Origin: Actinomycetota bacterium
GTDB taxonomy: Bacteria > Actinomycetota > Acidimicrobiia > Acidimicrobiales > GCA-2861595
Length of the DNA stretch: 13,847 nucleotides
NCBI GenBank assembly: GCA_016781225.1
Contig: JADDQT010000025.1
Span: forward strand, 1 to 13,847
Direction: 5' to 3'
A model generated the notes under the pieces. That model did not search any database, was not told the DNA's origin, and saw nothing but the letters and a program-made list of their open reading frames with translations. Of this stretch, positions 1 to 6,203 are shown in pieces. The translations under genes were made by a program, and so were the position numbers. The stretch's first letter is position 1. Each line of letters opens with the position of its first letter.

Positions 1-1371
1 CGGCTCCTTCTCGATACCAGCACGCTCGTTCAACTAGTCGAGGACGGCACGTCAGAGCAGGAGATGGTGGAGAACCTCATCTCCATGTCGCTACGCCTCG
101 GCGTGGAGGTGCTCGTCGCTCACCACACGCTTGAGGAGTGGGAACGGGTTTGGGAGGCGGCGAAGGGCGAAGCCCTGAACGCAGCCGTGCCGGTGCGCCT
201 CCCCGGGATGGCTCACCGACTTGCCGGCAACCCGTTCGTGCGCGCCTGGGTGCATGGCCTGGAAGCGGATCCGTCCTTGACCTGGTACGAGTTCGAGCGC
301 CGACACCGGGACATCCGCCGACGGCTCGCCGGCCTCGGAGTGTTCACCCGTGGGCATGGCAACAAGTCGGCCGCGGACCGAGCGACCGTCGAAGCCATCA
401 AGACCCGGATGCTCGGACTGGTCAGCGAAGCAGAGGCTCGTGGTCGTCGGGCGCAGAGAAGCGTCACCTCCGCTGCGGCAGACGCCGAGTCGTGCGCGAT
501 GGTCATGCGCTGGCGGTCCCGGCCGGAGATCGGACCAACCGGCGCGTACTTCATCGCCCGGGAGACACTGACCGGCCGCGCACACCGGGACTTGTTCGAC
601 GGACCCGACTACCTGCCGGTCACGGTCCCCCCGGCCACCTGGGTGATGTATGTGGCCGCGTTGACCACCGAGGACCCCGCCGAGCGAAGCCACCTCGCCG
701 AAATGGTCGCCGACGCGACCGTCCGCAGTTCGTTCTTCGGGATGGCGAACGGCTTCACCCTCGATGAGGTGCTGACCCTCTCCGACCAGTTGTGCCAAGG
801 CTCCGATGAGTTGTCCGTAGAGGACACCCGAACAGCCATCCAAAGCGAGCTGTTCGGCCTCCTCGAGGAAACGACCGGTGAGCACACCGCAGTACGCAAG
901 GGCTCTGCCGTGAACCAGCGGCGCACCGCACGGCGCGACGCCCGAATCTTGCGAGAACAGCAGCGGCTCGACGAGCGGGTGGACAAGGTCCGCCAGGAGA
1001 AGGACGCTGTCATCGCTTCGACAGAGGCGCAGAAGGCTGAGCTCGCTGGGGAGCGTGACGACGAGCGGGGACGGCGGGTGCAGGCGGAAGAGGACCGCGA
1101 CGTGGCCTACGAGCGCGGCGAGCAACTGGTGAGAGCGTTGAAAGCAGGAGGCACAGGCGCCGCTTTCCTCGTCACCATTGTGGTGCTGGCGCTCACCGGT
1201 GTACTCACCGGGTGGATTCTCGCGGTCGCCCTGGGGTTACTTGGCTTGTACAGCGTCCGGGCGTACCAGTACGCCACCGACCTGTCGAAGAGCGGAGCCA
1301 GTCTGGTCCTAGAGGCCCTCGCCGAAGTCGGCTTCCTGCTCGTTATCGAGGTGGGAGCGTCCCGACTCTGA
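1..1371 (+). CDS. PIN-like domain protein with coiled coil and C-terminal membrane segments (5' truncated)
   Basis: The frame is open from base 1, so the first residues lie outside the window; the ATG at 64 is probably internal. The first visible residues, RLLLDTSTLV, look like the opening strand of a PIN-type nuclease with its first metal-binding Asp (visible residue 5). Further acidic positions follow in HTLEEWE (about 45) and AAADAESCAMV (Asp about 161), the latter followed by a hydrophobic GAYFIAR strand, as in PIN folds. The spacing is longer than in a classical VapC, so the domain is only PIN-like. Residues about 300-375 are rich in E, R, K, Q and D with heptad character (coiled coil). 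Two hydrophobic stretches follow at about 386-421, and a weaker one near the C-terminus. Inference: a membrane-anchored nuclease-like protein, possibly defensive. It is the first payload of the repeat-delimited array; the first repeat lies about 100 nt past its stop. Catalytic activity is unproven. Confidence 0.7.
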   Translation, partial: RLLLDTSTLVQLVEDGTSEQEMVENLISMSLRLGVEVLVAHHTLEEWERVWEAAKGEALNAAVPVRLPGMAHRLAGNPFVRAWVHGLEADPSLTWYEFERRHRDIRRRLAGLGVFTRGHGNKSAADRATVEAIKTRMLGLVSEAEARGRRAQRSVTSAAADAESCAMVMRWRSRPEIGPTGAYFIARETLTGRAHRDLFDGPDYLPVTVPPATWVMYVAALTTEDPAERSHLAEMVADATVRSSFFGMANGFTLDEVLTLSDQLCQGSDELSVEDTRTAIQSELFGLLEETTGEHTAVRKGSAVNQRRTARRDARILREQQRLDERVDKVRQEKDAVIASTEAQKAELAGERDDERGRRVQAEEDRDVAYERGEQLVRALKAGGTGAAFLVTIVVLALTGVLTGWILAVALGLLGLYSVRAYQYATDLSKSGASLVLEALAEVGFLLVIEVGASRL

Positions 1372-1468
1372 GGCCCCGCCCTACCGGCTCGGGTGCTCGG
1401 GAAGAGTGTCGGCATCCTCAGGCGGCACACCAGCCAACGCTGCCGGGCATGATCCAGGCGCTGCCCGC

Positions 1469-1497
1469 TCAACTCATGTATGTGCCGCTCATATTGA
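1469..1497 (+). repeat. Dispersed array repeat, copy 1 (degenerate)
   Basis: Core GTGCCGCTC at 1482-1490, one mismatch from the CTGCCGCTC core of the other copies. Flanks TCAA (1469-1472) and TTGA (1494-1497) are complementary. It lies between the stop of the PIN-like gene (1371) and the end of the minus-strand gene (1547). This is the weakest of the nine copies. Confidence 0.45.
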
Positions 1498-1546
1498 CGC
1501 GCGCTCCGGTCGAACTGGTCACCGCCGAGTCGCGGATAGCCGGTAT

Positions 1547-2215
1547 TTAGTCGCGTCGCTCAAACGCAGCCTCTTCCTGATCGAGAAGCTCAAGCGCCGG
1601 GCCGACGAGAGCTGGCTTCGCCACGGAGAGCGACACGGCAGTTCCGGAGTCGTGGAACACCAGCAGCACCGCCCCCGATTCATCGAGCAGCTCGGCGTGG
1701 ATCGAGTACGGGGCGAAGGCCGTCACCACCTCGCGGTCGGTTCCTCGCAACTCCACCTCCACCGCCATGTTCGTCGGAGCCTCCGGCCGGACCGCTCGGA
1801 GGAAGCCACCCCGTCTCGGCGCTGAGGCGTGGCGATCAGCCGCCAGCGCCCGCAGGCGCTGAAGGGCGGCAGAGGCGTCGGCTGGGAGATCGCTGCAGTC
1901 GGAGAAGCCATCCACCGTGGCCGAGATCAGTCCGAAGACGTCGGTGGCAGCCCAGGTGAGCCGCAGGAGTCCGGCCAGCTGGCAGGGCGGGACGTCGCCC
2001 GGGCACCGGATTGCCAGGAAGTCCACCTGCCTATCCAACCATCGCGGGTCGGCGGGACGTCGGACAGCAAAGGTCGTCGGTTTGTTGGGCTCAATAAAAC
2101 TCATCCCCCGAGGTATACCGGCAGCCGCTTCTAGTTGCCGGACATTCTCTTCCAAAACCACATTGACCGACAGCCGCCAAGACAGATACATTTGCTGCTT
2201 TTCGTGGGAACTCAT
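1547..2215 (-). CDS. Hypothetical protein, 222 aa, single-gene unit on the minus strand
   Basis: I do not recognise a family. The product is soluble, with no signal peptide or membrane segment. It begins MSSHEKQQMYLSWRLSV and ends in a hydrophobic-acidic region (ALELLDQEEAAFERRD). The C-terminal half (about 150-210) alternates hydrophobic and polar residues, as in a beta-rich domain. The start is well supported: the minus strand carries GAAGGAGAT (2221-2229), a near-perfect Shine-Dalgarno sequence, 5 nt before the ATG. This contrasts with the apparently leaderless genes elsewhere in the window. It is alone between repeat copies 1 and 2 and runs opposite to most of its neighbours. Inverted ORFs of this kind are also found as a minority in integron cassette arrays. 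Confidence 0.8.
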   Translation of the reverse strand: MSSHEKQQMYLSWRLSVNVVLEENVRQLEAAAGIPRGMSFIEPNKPTTFAVRRPADPRWLDRQVDFLAIRCPGDVPPCQLAGLLRLTWAATDVFGLISATVDGFSDCSDLPADASAALQRLRALAADRHASAPRRGGFLRAVRPEAPTNMAVEVELRGTDREVVTAFAPYSIHAELLDESGAVLLVFHDSGTAVSLSVAKPALVGPALELLDQEEAAFERRD

Positions 2216-2220
2216 GGTCG

Positions 2221-2229
2221 ATCTCCTTC
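2221..2229 (-). promoter_or_regulatory. Strong Shine-Dalgarno site for the 222-aa gene
   Basis: Minus-strand GAAGGAGAT ends 5 nt before the ATG at 2215 and fixes that start. Confidence 0.8.
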
Positions 2230-2298
2230 AAGCGCCGCTCGACCCAAGACCTGGGATCAAAAATTCGAGAGATGACCCAATCCCTCTCATGAAGATGC

Positions 2299-2325
2299 GA
2301 GTGCCGAACTGCCGATCTGACACTC
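2299..2325 (+). repeat. Dispersed array repeat, copy 2
   Basis: Contains CCGAACTGCCGATC (2304-2317). It is flanked by the perfect 5-bp inverted repeat GAGTG (2299-2303) / CACTC (2321-2325). The upstream motif ATGAAGATGCGAG (2289-2301) resembles sequences upstream of copies 6 and 8. Confidence 0.75.
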
Positions 2326-2343
2326 AAGCCGGCGGTTGTGTGG

Positions 2344-2368
2344 CGGCGGTCGCTCGCTGCGACCGCCG
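2344..2368. other. Perfect 10-bp stem, 5-nt loop hairpin
   Basis: Arms CGGCGGTCGC (2344-2353) and GCGACCGCCG (2359-2368) with loop TCGCT. It lies between repeat copy 2 and the start of the 112-aa gene at 2396. There is no T-run on the + strand side. It may insulate the unit from upstream transcription or act in the 5' leader. Confidence 0.6.
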
Positions 2369-2395
2369 GTTCCCTCCGTGCGAGGATTCCTCGGC

Positions 2396-2734
2396 ATGGA
2401 GGTTCTGGTCGTGGCACTGGTGACGGCTCTGGTCGTCGTGTTGGTCGTTCTCGGCAAGCGGGTTTCAAGAGCATCCGATCAAGAGAAGATCGCAGTGCTC
2501 CGTGGCCTTGATGGCCACAAGGTCAGGTTGGGGCTGGCCAGAGGCGGACACGTCTGGGTCGGCTTCCCAATGACCGGAAGGCTCCGTGTTGGCGACTCCT
2601 ACCCATTCGTCACGCTTGTTGGAAGAAAGGAACGGCTTGTAGCCCTGGGTCAGGTCCTTTGGGTCGTGGACCTCGATACCGGTCAGCGCTTCGGGGGCCG
2701 ACGCTGGACCCGGGGAGAGGTACAAGACGCTTGA
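2396..2734 (+). CDS. Small membrane-anchored protein, 112 aa, unknown function
   Basis: Not assigned to a family. The N-terminus MEVLVVALVTALVVVLVVLG is one strongly hydrophobic helix with almost no preceding residues, so it is a signal anchor. About 90 residues of beta-like sequence follow (for example VRLGLARGGHVWVGFP and ALGQVLWVVDLDTG), which would make a small domain; the side it faces is not certain. The ATG at 2396 is chosen because the helix then starts the protein and GAGGA (2382-2386) lies 9 nt upstream. An in-frame start at 2336 would only add low-complexity sequence read from the hairpin and repeat region. The stop is 11 nt before repeat copy 3, so the gene fills the unit between copies 2 and 3. 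Confidence 0.8.
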   Translation: MEVLVVALVTALVVVLVVLGKRVSRASDQEKIAVLRGLDGHKVRLGLARGGHVWVGFPMTGRLRVGDSYPFVTLVGRKERLVALGQVLWVVDLDTGQRFGGRRWTRGEVQDA

Positions 2735-2745
2735 CCCACGACATG

Positions 2746-2772
2746 GAACGCGGAACTGCCGCTCGGCGCTTC
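2746..2772 (+). repeat. Dispersed array repeat, copy 3
   Basis: GAACTGCCGCTCGG at 2753-2766. Flanking arms GAACGCG (2746-2752) and CGCTTC (2767-2772) pair with a single bulged C. It begins 11 nt after the stop of the 112-aa gene. Confidence 0.8.
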
Positions 2773-2900
2773 GGCCAGGTGACCGAACATTCCGTGCGGC
2801 CAGCCCGTCAAGCGGCGTGTGCTCGGACCGGGCAATATGGCGCGCTCGGCTTCCCTTCGCAGGCCACCTCGCCGAGTCGCCGGAGGCGAGGACCGACAGG

Positions 2901-3082
2901 ATGATGATGGGCGAAGACAAGGAGTGGGTGGCAGTCGAACGAGCAGTTCGCGCGGGACTTGATGACGCCGATGTCCTCACCGATCCTCCAAAGACGGAGA
3001 GGAAGTCGGCTGGCTCGCAGCGACGATCACGGATCATGTTGTGGCGGCATTTGAGACCAAGCCGCGTACGCAAGCCGGCTGA
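2901..3082 (+). pseudogene. Frameshifted small ORF, about 60 aa if repaired
   Basis: From the ATG triplet at 2901-2909 the frame reads MMMGEDKEWVAVERAVRAGL and on to about DVLTDPP. After about 2990 that frame becomes Arg/Ser-rich and runs through the next repeat. The frame starting one base earlier instead gives GEEVGWLAATITDHVVAAFE and ends at TGA 3080-3082, 42 nt before repeat copy 4. Joining the two frames by restoring one missing base near CCTCCAAAGACGG (about 2988-3000) gives a plausible acidic 60-residue protein. It is therefore either a real frameshift mutation or a one-base assembly error. No family is recognised. The unit between copies 3 and 4 holds nothing else convincing. Confidence 0.5.
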
Positions 3083-3124
3083 GCCGGCCCGCAGGCTGTC
3101 ACCCGCTCCTCTCACGGGCCCAGT

Positions 3125-3146
3125 GCATAGCTGCCGCTCGGCGTAT
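3125..3146 (+). repeat. Dispersed array repeat, copy 4
   Basis: CTGCCGCTCGGCG at 3131-3143. Flanks ATAGC (3127-3131) and GC-G-TAT (3141-3146) pair with one bulge. It lies 42 nt after the stop of the frameshifted small ORF and about 70 nt before the next start. Confidence 0.75.
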
Positions 3147-3200
3147 CGGGATTCCTGCGTCGCAGCGGCCTCCGAATGAGCAGCAAGTGCTAGTAGCGGG

Positions 3201-3206
3201 CACTCT
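3201..3206 (+). promoter_or_regulatory. Putative -10 hexamer for the 201-aa gene (leaderless)
   Basis: CACTCT followed by exactly 6 nt and GTG 3213. This matches the NANNNT-N6-start geometry seen at eight other genes in the window. Confidence 0.4.
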
Positions 3207-3212
3207 GTTGGG

Positions 3213-3818
3213 GTGGACTGGCGTGAGGCAGAAACTCTTCGGCCCGGTGATGAGGTCCATGCTCTCTCGGAGCGCGGGCCGCTGCACATGCGCGTTGTTT
3301 CCGGGCCAACACACGATGGGGAGTTCGAGGTCCTTTGGCTGTGCGATCCCGAGGACTGGGACGTGCTCACATCGGGTGGCAACCCTGGTGACGAGTGGGA
3401 CGACGAGTGGAAGGTCCCGTGGCCTATCGAATCAGTTCGTCGTCGTGACGCACTGTTGACGGCTGTTGAACTCCACGAAGTCCTTCATGACGCATGGGTC
3501 GACCTAGACGCCGTGGTGCAGGAGCCAGGGACGGTGATCATTCGGGGCTTCATTGAGAGGCCCATCCTGAGTCGTGATGGTCGTCTCGGTCGCTTCCCAT
3601 TTGACCTCTTGGTGGAGGGACAGTTGACGGCGGTTGAAGACGATGAGCGCGTTGGACACGTGCCGATCGAGTCCGTGACGTATGTAGACGGAGCCCTTCG
3701 GATCGAAGGTTCTATTCCAGGTCGGATTGTCATCTCGACTCGCGTTGGAGAGGGGCGCTTGCGCATGGGTAAGCCCTTCGAGGAACGCCACTGGTTCCGG
3801 TGGCGGCCTGTCAGATAG
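3213..3818 (+). CDS. Hypothetical acidic protein, 201 aa
   Basis: No family recognised. Cytosolic: no signal peptide or membrane helix. The N-terminal region (about 1-75) contains MDWREAETLRPGDEVHALSE and a very acidic tryptophan-rich patch (PGDEWDDEWKVPWP). The C-terminal region (about 85-201) contains LHDAWVDLDAVVQ, then several short beta-like strands ending in HWFRWRPVR, so two small beta-rich domains are likely. GTG 3213 is chosen because of the -10-like CACTCT 6 nt upstream and because coding character begins there. The TAG stop (3816-3818) falls inside the left arm of repeat copy 5, so gene end and repeat are fused. Acidic beta-rich proteins in cassettes can be immunity proteins, but nothing here shows that. 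Confidence 0.8.
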   Translation: MDWREAETLRPGDEVHALSERGPLHMRVVSGPTHDGEFEVLWLCDPEDWDVLTSGGNPGDEWDDEWKVPWPIESVRRRDALLTAVELHEVLHDAWVDLDAVVQEPGTVIIRGFIERPILSRDGRLGRFPFDLLVEGQLTAVEDDERVGHVPIESVTYVDGALRIEGSIPGRIVISTRVGEGRLRMGKPFEERHWFRWRPVR

Positions 3819-3841
3819 CGCAGAACTGCCGTACTGGCGCT
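3817..3841 (+). repeat. Dispersed array repeat, copy 5, overlapping a stop codon
   Basis: CAGAACTGCCGTACTG at 3821-3836. It is flanked by the perfect inverted repeat AGCGC (3817-3821) / GCGCT (3837-3841). The last two bases of the preceding gene's TAG are the first two bases of the left arm. Confidence 0.8.
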
Positions 3842-3900
3842 GCCACGGGGTGCCTGTGCCCCCGGCTGGATTTCGGGCTCCGAGCCGAGTCCGGTGTAGG

Positions 3901-3906
3901 CAGACT
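3901..3906 (+). promoter_or_regulatory. Putative -10 hexamer for the 118-aa gene (leaderless)
   Basis: CAGACT, then 6 nt, then GTG 3913. It supports that start over the upstream in-frame start at 3727, which would run the ORF through repeat copy 5. Confidence 0.4.
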
Positions 3907-3912
3907 TGGACG

Positions 3913-4269
3913 GTGTCCAAGCGTCGGAACAAGCGACCACCGGCACGGGGCCGCTTGTCATGGGACGGTCGACTCTGGGATCGCGCTGGAAACCTCTACG
4001 AGCAGTCCGATGACGAGCTCAGTCGAGAGGCGGTCTCTTCGCTACTCGGGAACGATGATGTGGAGGTAGCCGTGTCGGTAGGAGGGGGACCTCTGCGGTG
4101 GCTCGAGTTCACGCAACGGCGGTCGGTGTGGACGCGTGAGCTGGAGCCAAACTTCTATGACCAGCCCAACTGGAAACCTCCGCGGTCGGCCCCAGGGCAG
4201 CTTCCATTCCACGCCGAGCTCTGGCAGAGCGGGGAGCGTCGCGTCCTCCTGTTCACGGACCGCGACTGA
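3913..4269 (+). CDS. Hypothetical protein, 118 aa
   Basis: No family recognised. The product starts VSKRRNKRPPARGRLSWDGR: a basic N-terminus, then a tryptophan-rich soluble domain (LRWLEFTQRRSVW, FYDQPNWKPP, FHAELWQSGERRVLLF). It has no membrane segment. GTG 3913 is preferred because a -10-like CAGACT lies 6 nt upstream. The open frame extends back to 3727, but that part overlaps the end of the 201-aa gene and repeat copy 5 and has the composition of an out-of-frame reading. The stop is 41 nt before repeat copy 6. It is the only gene in the unit between copies 5 and 6. Confidence 0.75.
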   Translation: MSKRRNKRPPARGRLSWDGRLWDRAGNLYEQSDDELSREAVSSLLGNDDVEVAVSVGGGPLRWLEFTQRRSVWTRELEPNFYDQPNWKPPRSAPGQLPFHAELWQSGERRVLLFTDRD

Positions 4270-4310
4270 TGTGGGGACGGCATGAGATGCTCGCAGCCGA
4301 CTGCTCGCAC

Positions 4311-4334
4311 TCGCCATATCTGCCGCTAGGCACC
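4311..4334 (+). repeat. Dispersed array repeat, copy 6
   Basis: CATATCTGCCGCTAGGC at 4315-4331 with short pairing flanks GCC (4313-4315) / GGC (4329-4331). The upstream motif ATGAGATGCTCG (4282-4293) parallels copies 2 and 8. The minus-strand gene ends at 4341, just beyond it. Confidence 0.7.
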
Positions 4335-4340
4335 CTCCGA

Positions 4341-4496
4341 TTAACCCGAAGTGTTCGAGGTCGCATACAGTAAGGCGAAGGCCGAGGCGGCCCAGGCGGT
4401 GACGAGCGCCGCTAGGACGAAGCATGCCCATGCCAACGGCCACGACATCACCTCGGCAAGCCCGTCGTAGGCCTCAGTGAGGAAGCTGGCGGTCAC
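4341..4496 (-). CDS. 51-aa single-helix membrane peptide
   Basis: A short gene read on the minus strand from GTG 4496 to TAA 4341. It begins VTASFLTEAYDGLAEVMSWP. It continues as one long hydrophobic helix (about residues 18-45, including WACFVLAALVTAWAASAF) and ends ATSNTSG. It starts 9 nt after the stop of the DUF2510 membrane protein, so the two are almost certainly one transcript. No Shine-Dalgarno sequence is clear; translation may depend on the upstream gene. I do not recognise a family. It may be a partner subunit of the upstream membrane protein. Its stop lies 7 nt from repeat copy 6. Confidence 0.65.
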   Translation of the reverse strand: MTASFLTEAYDGLAEVMSWPLAWACFVLAALVTAWAASAFALLYATSNTSG

Positions 4497-4505
4497 AGCC
4501 ACGGC

Positions 4506-5201
4506 TCAGAACGGGATGGCGACCAGCACAGCCAAGGCACCGACCGCGATGACCTGCCCGTCAAACCGGCCGACGAGGCGGAAGTGCTGAACCGCTGGCC
4601 GCGGTACCTTCGCCAGGAAGGGGAACGGCAGGGTGCCGAGCACGGCTATAAGGACCAGGCCGGGCACAACCAACATCGTGCCGATGGCCGTGGCGGCAAA
4701 TGCCGGGACCGCGAACCATGACGTCCGCATCGCTGGCCCGAGGGCGCCTCGAAGGGCCGTTACGATCCCAACCCCTACTTCTTCTCGAGCCGCGAGGGCA
4801 TAACGGCACATCCACCCGTAGGCAATGACACCGATCACGCACGTGACCAGAAACAGCGCTAGCAGTGACACGACAGCTGCGATCTCGCCTGCCTCCGAGG
4901 GAGGGGGCTCGTGCCAGTAGCTGTAGCCGTAGGCGAGGCTGTTCCCAGCGACCATCATGAAGTACACGACGAGGACCGCCCCGAGTGAGACGTGGGCCAT
5001 GACCAGCCAGGCCCATAGATGCCGTCGCAACCCGGTGATCCCGGCCCGCAGCACGACCGCCGTCCCAGGCCCAGCTGTGGAGTGGGCAACGACATCGTCC
5101 GTCCACCGGCTTCCATCCCACCAACGCAGGCGGCCGGGCAGGCCCGGATCGGGATACCACCCTGCGGGTGGGTGCTGAAGCACTCTCGTATCTTGGGGCA
5201 C
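4506..5201 (-). CDS. DUF2510-containing multi-pass membrane protein, 231 aa
   Basis: Residues about 10-36 (PPAGWYPDPGLPGRLRWWDG followed by SRWTDD) are a clear DUF2510 motif. This is a short Trp/Pro/Gly domain common at the N-terminus of actinobacterial membrane proteins; its function is unknown. About five hydrophobic segments follow, at roughly 62-85, 105-130, 160-182, 178-198 and 214-231, so it is an integral membrane protein. The start is GTG 5201: an in-frame stop lies just upstream and no other usual start codon intervenes, and it places the DUF2510 motif right after about 10 residues, as is normal. Neither a close Shine-Dalgarno sequence nor a good -10 is visible. It runs opposite to most array genes. 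It shares the unit between repeat copies 6 and 7 with the 51-aa membrane peptide, making this the only two-gene unit. Confidence 0.85.
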   Translation of the reverse strand: MPQDTRVLQHPPAGWYPDPGLPGRLRWWDGSRWTDDVVAHSTAGPGTAVVLRAGITGLRRHLWAWLVMAHVSLGAVLVVYFMMVAGNSLAYGYSYWHEPPPSEAGEIAAVVSLLALFLVTCVIGVIAYGWMCRYALAAREEVGVGIVTALRGALGPAMRTSWFAVPAFAATAIGTMLVVPGLVLIAVLGTLPFPFLAKVPRPAVQHFRLVGRFDGQVIAVGALAVLVAIPF

Positions 5202-5303
5202 CGAGGGCTCGAAGACCAGGAATGACCTCTCCTGTCACGCGAGACCAAGCGAGTGGCTCATGTTCGCCAGCGCCGTTGGATCACTTGAAGGTCAATCATG
5301 GTC

Positions 5304-5326
5304 GCGCCATATCTGCCGCTCGGCGC
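5304..5326 (+). repeat. Dispersed array repeat, copy 7
   Basis: CATATCTGCCGCTCGGCG at 5308-5325. It is flanked by the perfect inverted repeat GCGCC (5304-5308) / GGCGC (5322-5326). It lies about 100 nt upstream of the DUF2510 gene start and about 40 nt upstream of the next + gene. Confidence 0.8.
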
Positions 5327-5355
5327 CGCCGTCGTTCGTCCTGCCCTCAATTGGG

Positions 5356-5361
5356 CATCAT
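5356..5361 (+). promoter_or_regulatory. Putative -10 hexamer for the 50-aa membrane peptide
   Basis: CATCAT, then 6 nt, then GTG 5368. The same hexamer and spacing occur at 7156-7161. Confidence 0.35.
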
Positions 5362-5367
5362 GTGTAC

Positions 5368-5520
5368 GTGTTCCGATGGGGAGTCATCTTCGGCTGGATA
5401 GCAGTCGCTATGTGGGTTCTACTCGGCGTAGTGGCCAGTTGGATCTACTGGCTCGTCGCGGCAGTCTTTGCAGCGTCCCTGCTCGCCATGATGTGGTTGC
5501 AGCGGGTTGACCGGTCCTGA
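5368..5520 (+). CDS. 50-aa two-helix membrane peptide
   Basis: The product starts VFRWGVIFGWIAVAMWVLLG and then has a second hydrophobic stretch (WLVAAVFAASLLAMMWL) before ending QRVDRS, so it is two short membrane helices with a basic tail. The GTG at 5368 is chosen because CATCAT lies exactly 6 nt upstream. GTG 5362 would add two residues, and the in-frame start at 5260 would run through repeat copy 7. No family is recognised. It is the sole gene of the shortest unit (about 0.25 kb, copies 7 to 8). Its stop is 39 nt before copy 8. Confidence 0.65.
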   Translation: MFRWGVIFGWIAVAMWVLLGVVASWIYWLVAAVFAASLLAMMWLQRVDRS

Positions 5521-5559
5521 TGTCGTCCAAGTTGTGGCGTGAAATGCGCGTCCCTGGTT

Positions 5560-5582
5560 GCGCCAGAACTGCCGTACCGCGC
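5560..5582 (+). repeat. Dispersed array repeat, copy 8
   Basis: CCAGAACTGCCGTACC at 5563-5578 between GCGC (5560-5563) and GCGC (5579-5582). It is nearly identical over 16 bases to copy 5. The upstream motif TGAAATGCGCG (5540-5550) matches copies 2 and 6. Confidence 0.8.
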
Positions 5583-5602
5583 TGTCGTCACCCCCCGAGA
5601 AG

Positions 5603-5677
5603 GCACAGAACGTCGACCCGAACCGCAGGCGTCCGCACGCGGCGTTTCGGGGCACCCCAGCGCCGCACGTTCTGTGC
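5603..5677. other. 75-bp nested imperfect palindrome
   Basis: Outer arms GCACAGAACGT (5603-5613) and ACGTTCTGTGC (5667-5677) are perfect 11-bp complements. Inside them CCCGAA (5617-5622) pairs with TTCGGG (5646-5651), and shorter GC pairs fill the centre. The stretch 5583-5897 has no convincing gene. This fold dominates its first part, together with the hairpin at 5695-5724. It could be a structured RNA, a terminator, or a folded single-strand recombination site; arms containing AAC and GTT recall attC in a general way. Confidence 0.6.
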
Positions 5678-5694
5678 GTCTCCTCCTTGTGGCC

Positions 5695-5724
5695 GGAGCG
5701 CCCGGACCGGGCATTCGGCGCTCC
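5695..5724. other. 8-bp inverted repeat hairpin
   Basis: GGAGCGCC (5695-5702) and GGCGCTCC (5717-5724) around a 14-nt loop. Part of its right side, ATTCGGCG (5713-5720), can instead pair with CGCCGAAT (5777-5784). Two alternative pairings are therefore possible in this gene-free stretch. Confidence 0.45.
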
Positions 5725-5885
5725 TCGGTAAGGACGACCTCCTCGCTGGGCTGTGGTCAGGTGGGGCCGCACGGAACGCCGAATCGGGCGCGACATCTTG
5801 TAGCGGCACAGCGCGATCGGAGACGGTCGACCGTCCCCGCGTCGCCACAGCCTCGATCCGACAGGTGCCGGGCTGCACCCCGCGC

Positions 5886-5891
5886 GACAAT
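5886..5891 (+). promoter_or_regulatory. Putative -10 hexamer for the 101-aa gene (leaderless)
   Basis: GACAAT, one base from TACAAT, followed by 6 nt and GTG 5898. Confidence 0.5.
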
Positions 5892-5897
5892 CGAGGC

Positions 5898-6203
5898 GTG
5901 AAACTCCTGCAGCTCGCGATCGTCGTGATGTTCGCCGCCGCCGCTTTCGTTGTCACTGTTTCGGTCGTAGCCGCCAATGCGCGACCGGAGCCTCCCCCGT
6001 GCAACGACACGTTCATCGTCGACACGCCGGCCCACGGTTCAGGGGATCGCGACGCGACCGGGTCGTGTGCCGCTCCCCAAGCCCCGGCATGGCTCGTCTT
6101 GGGAGCTGGGAGCGTTGCGGCTGCCGGTGTCATCGTCGGATACTCGCTCGTCGTTCGCCGCCCTCGCGGTGCCGCAAAGGAGCTCGCGCAACAACCGTCA
6201 TAG
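5898..6203 (+). CDS. 101-aa membrane protein with two helices and an extracytoplasmic cysteine loop
   Basis: The product begins VKLLQLAIVVMFAAAAFVVT, a positively charged start and a long hydrophobic helix. A loop of about 40 residues follows (ARPEPPPCNDTFIVDTPAHG), holding Cys residues in PPPCND and TGSCAAP. A second helix (WLVLGAGSVAAAGVIVGYSL) and a basic tail (VVRRPRGAAKE) complete it. With both ends cytosolic by charge, the loop would be outside and its two cysteines could form a disulfide. GTG 5898 is chosen because the helix starts at once and GACAAT lies 6 nt upstream; the longer in-frame ORF from 5520 crosses repeat copy 8 and has out-of-frame composition. No family is recognised. 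It is the last gene of the array, 122 nt before copy 9. Confidence 0.75.
   Translation: MKLLQLAIVVMFAAAAFVVTVSVVAANARPEPPPCNDTFIVDTPAHGSGDRDATGSCAAPQAPAWLVLGAGSVAAAGVIVGYSLVVRRPRGAAKELAQQPS

Noticed and set aside
91..1125. 344-codon minus-strand open frame over the PIN-like gene
   Set aside because: It is antisense to a gene with coherent domains, rich in His, Arg and Gly as expected of a GC-rich shadow, and has no recognisable motif.
1829..2423. Plus-strand open frames over the 222-aa gene
   Set aside because: They overlap the well-supported minus-strand gene with its strong Shine-Dalgarno site and have no coding character of their own.
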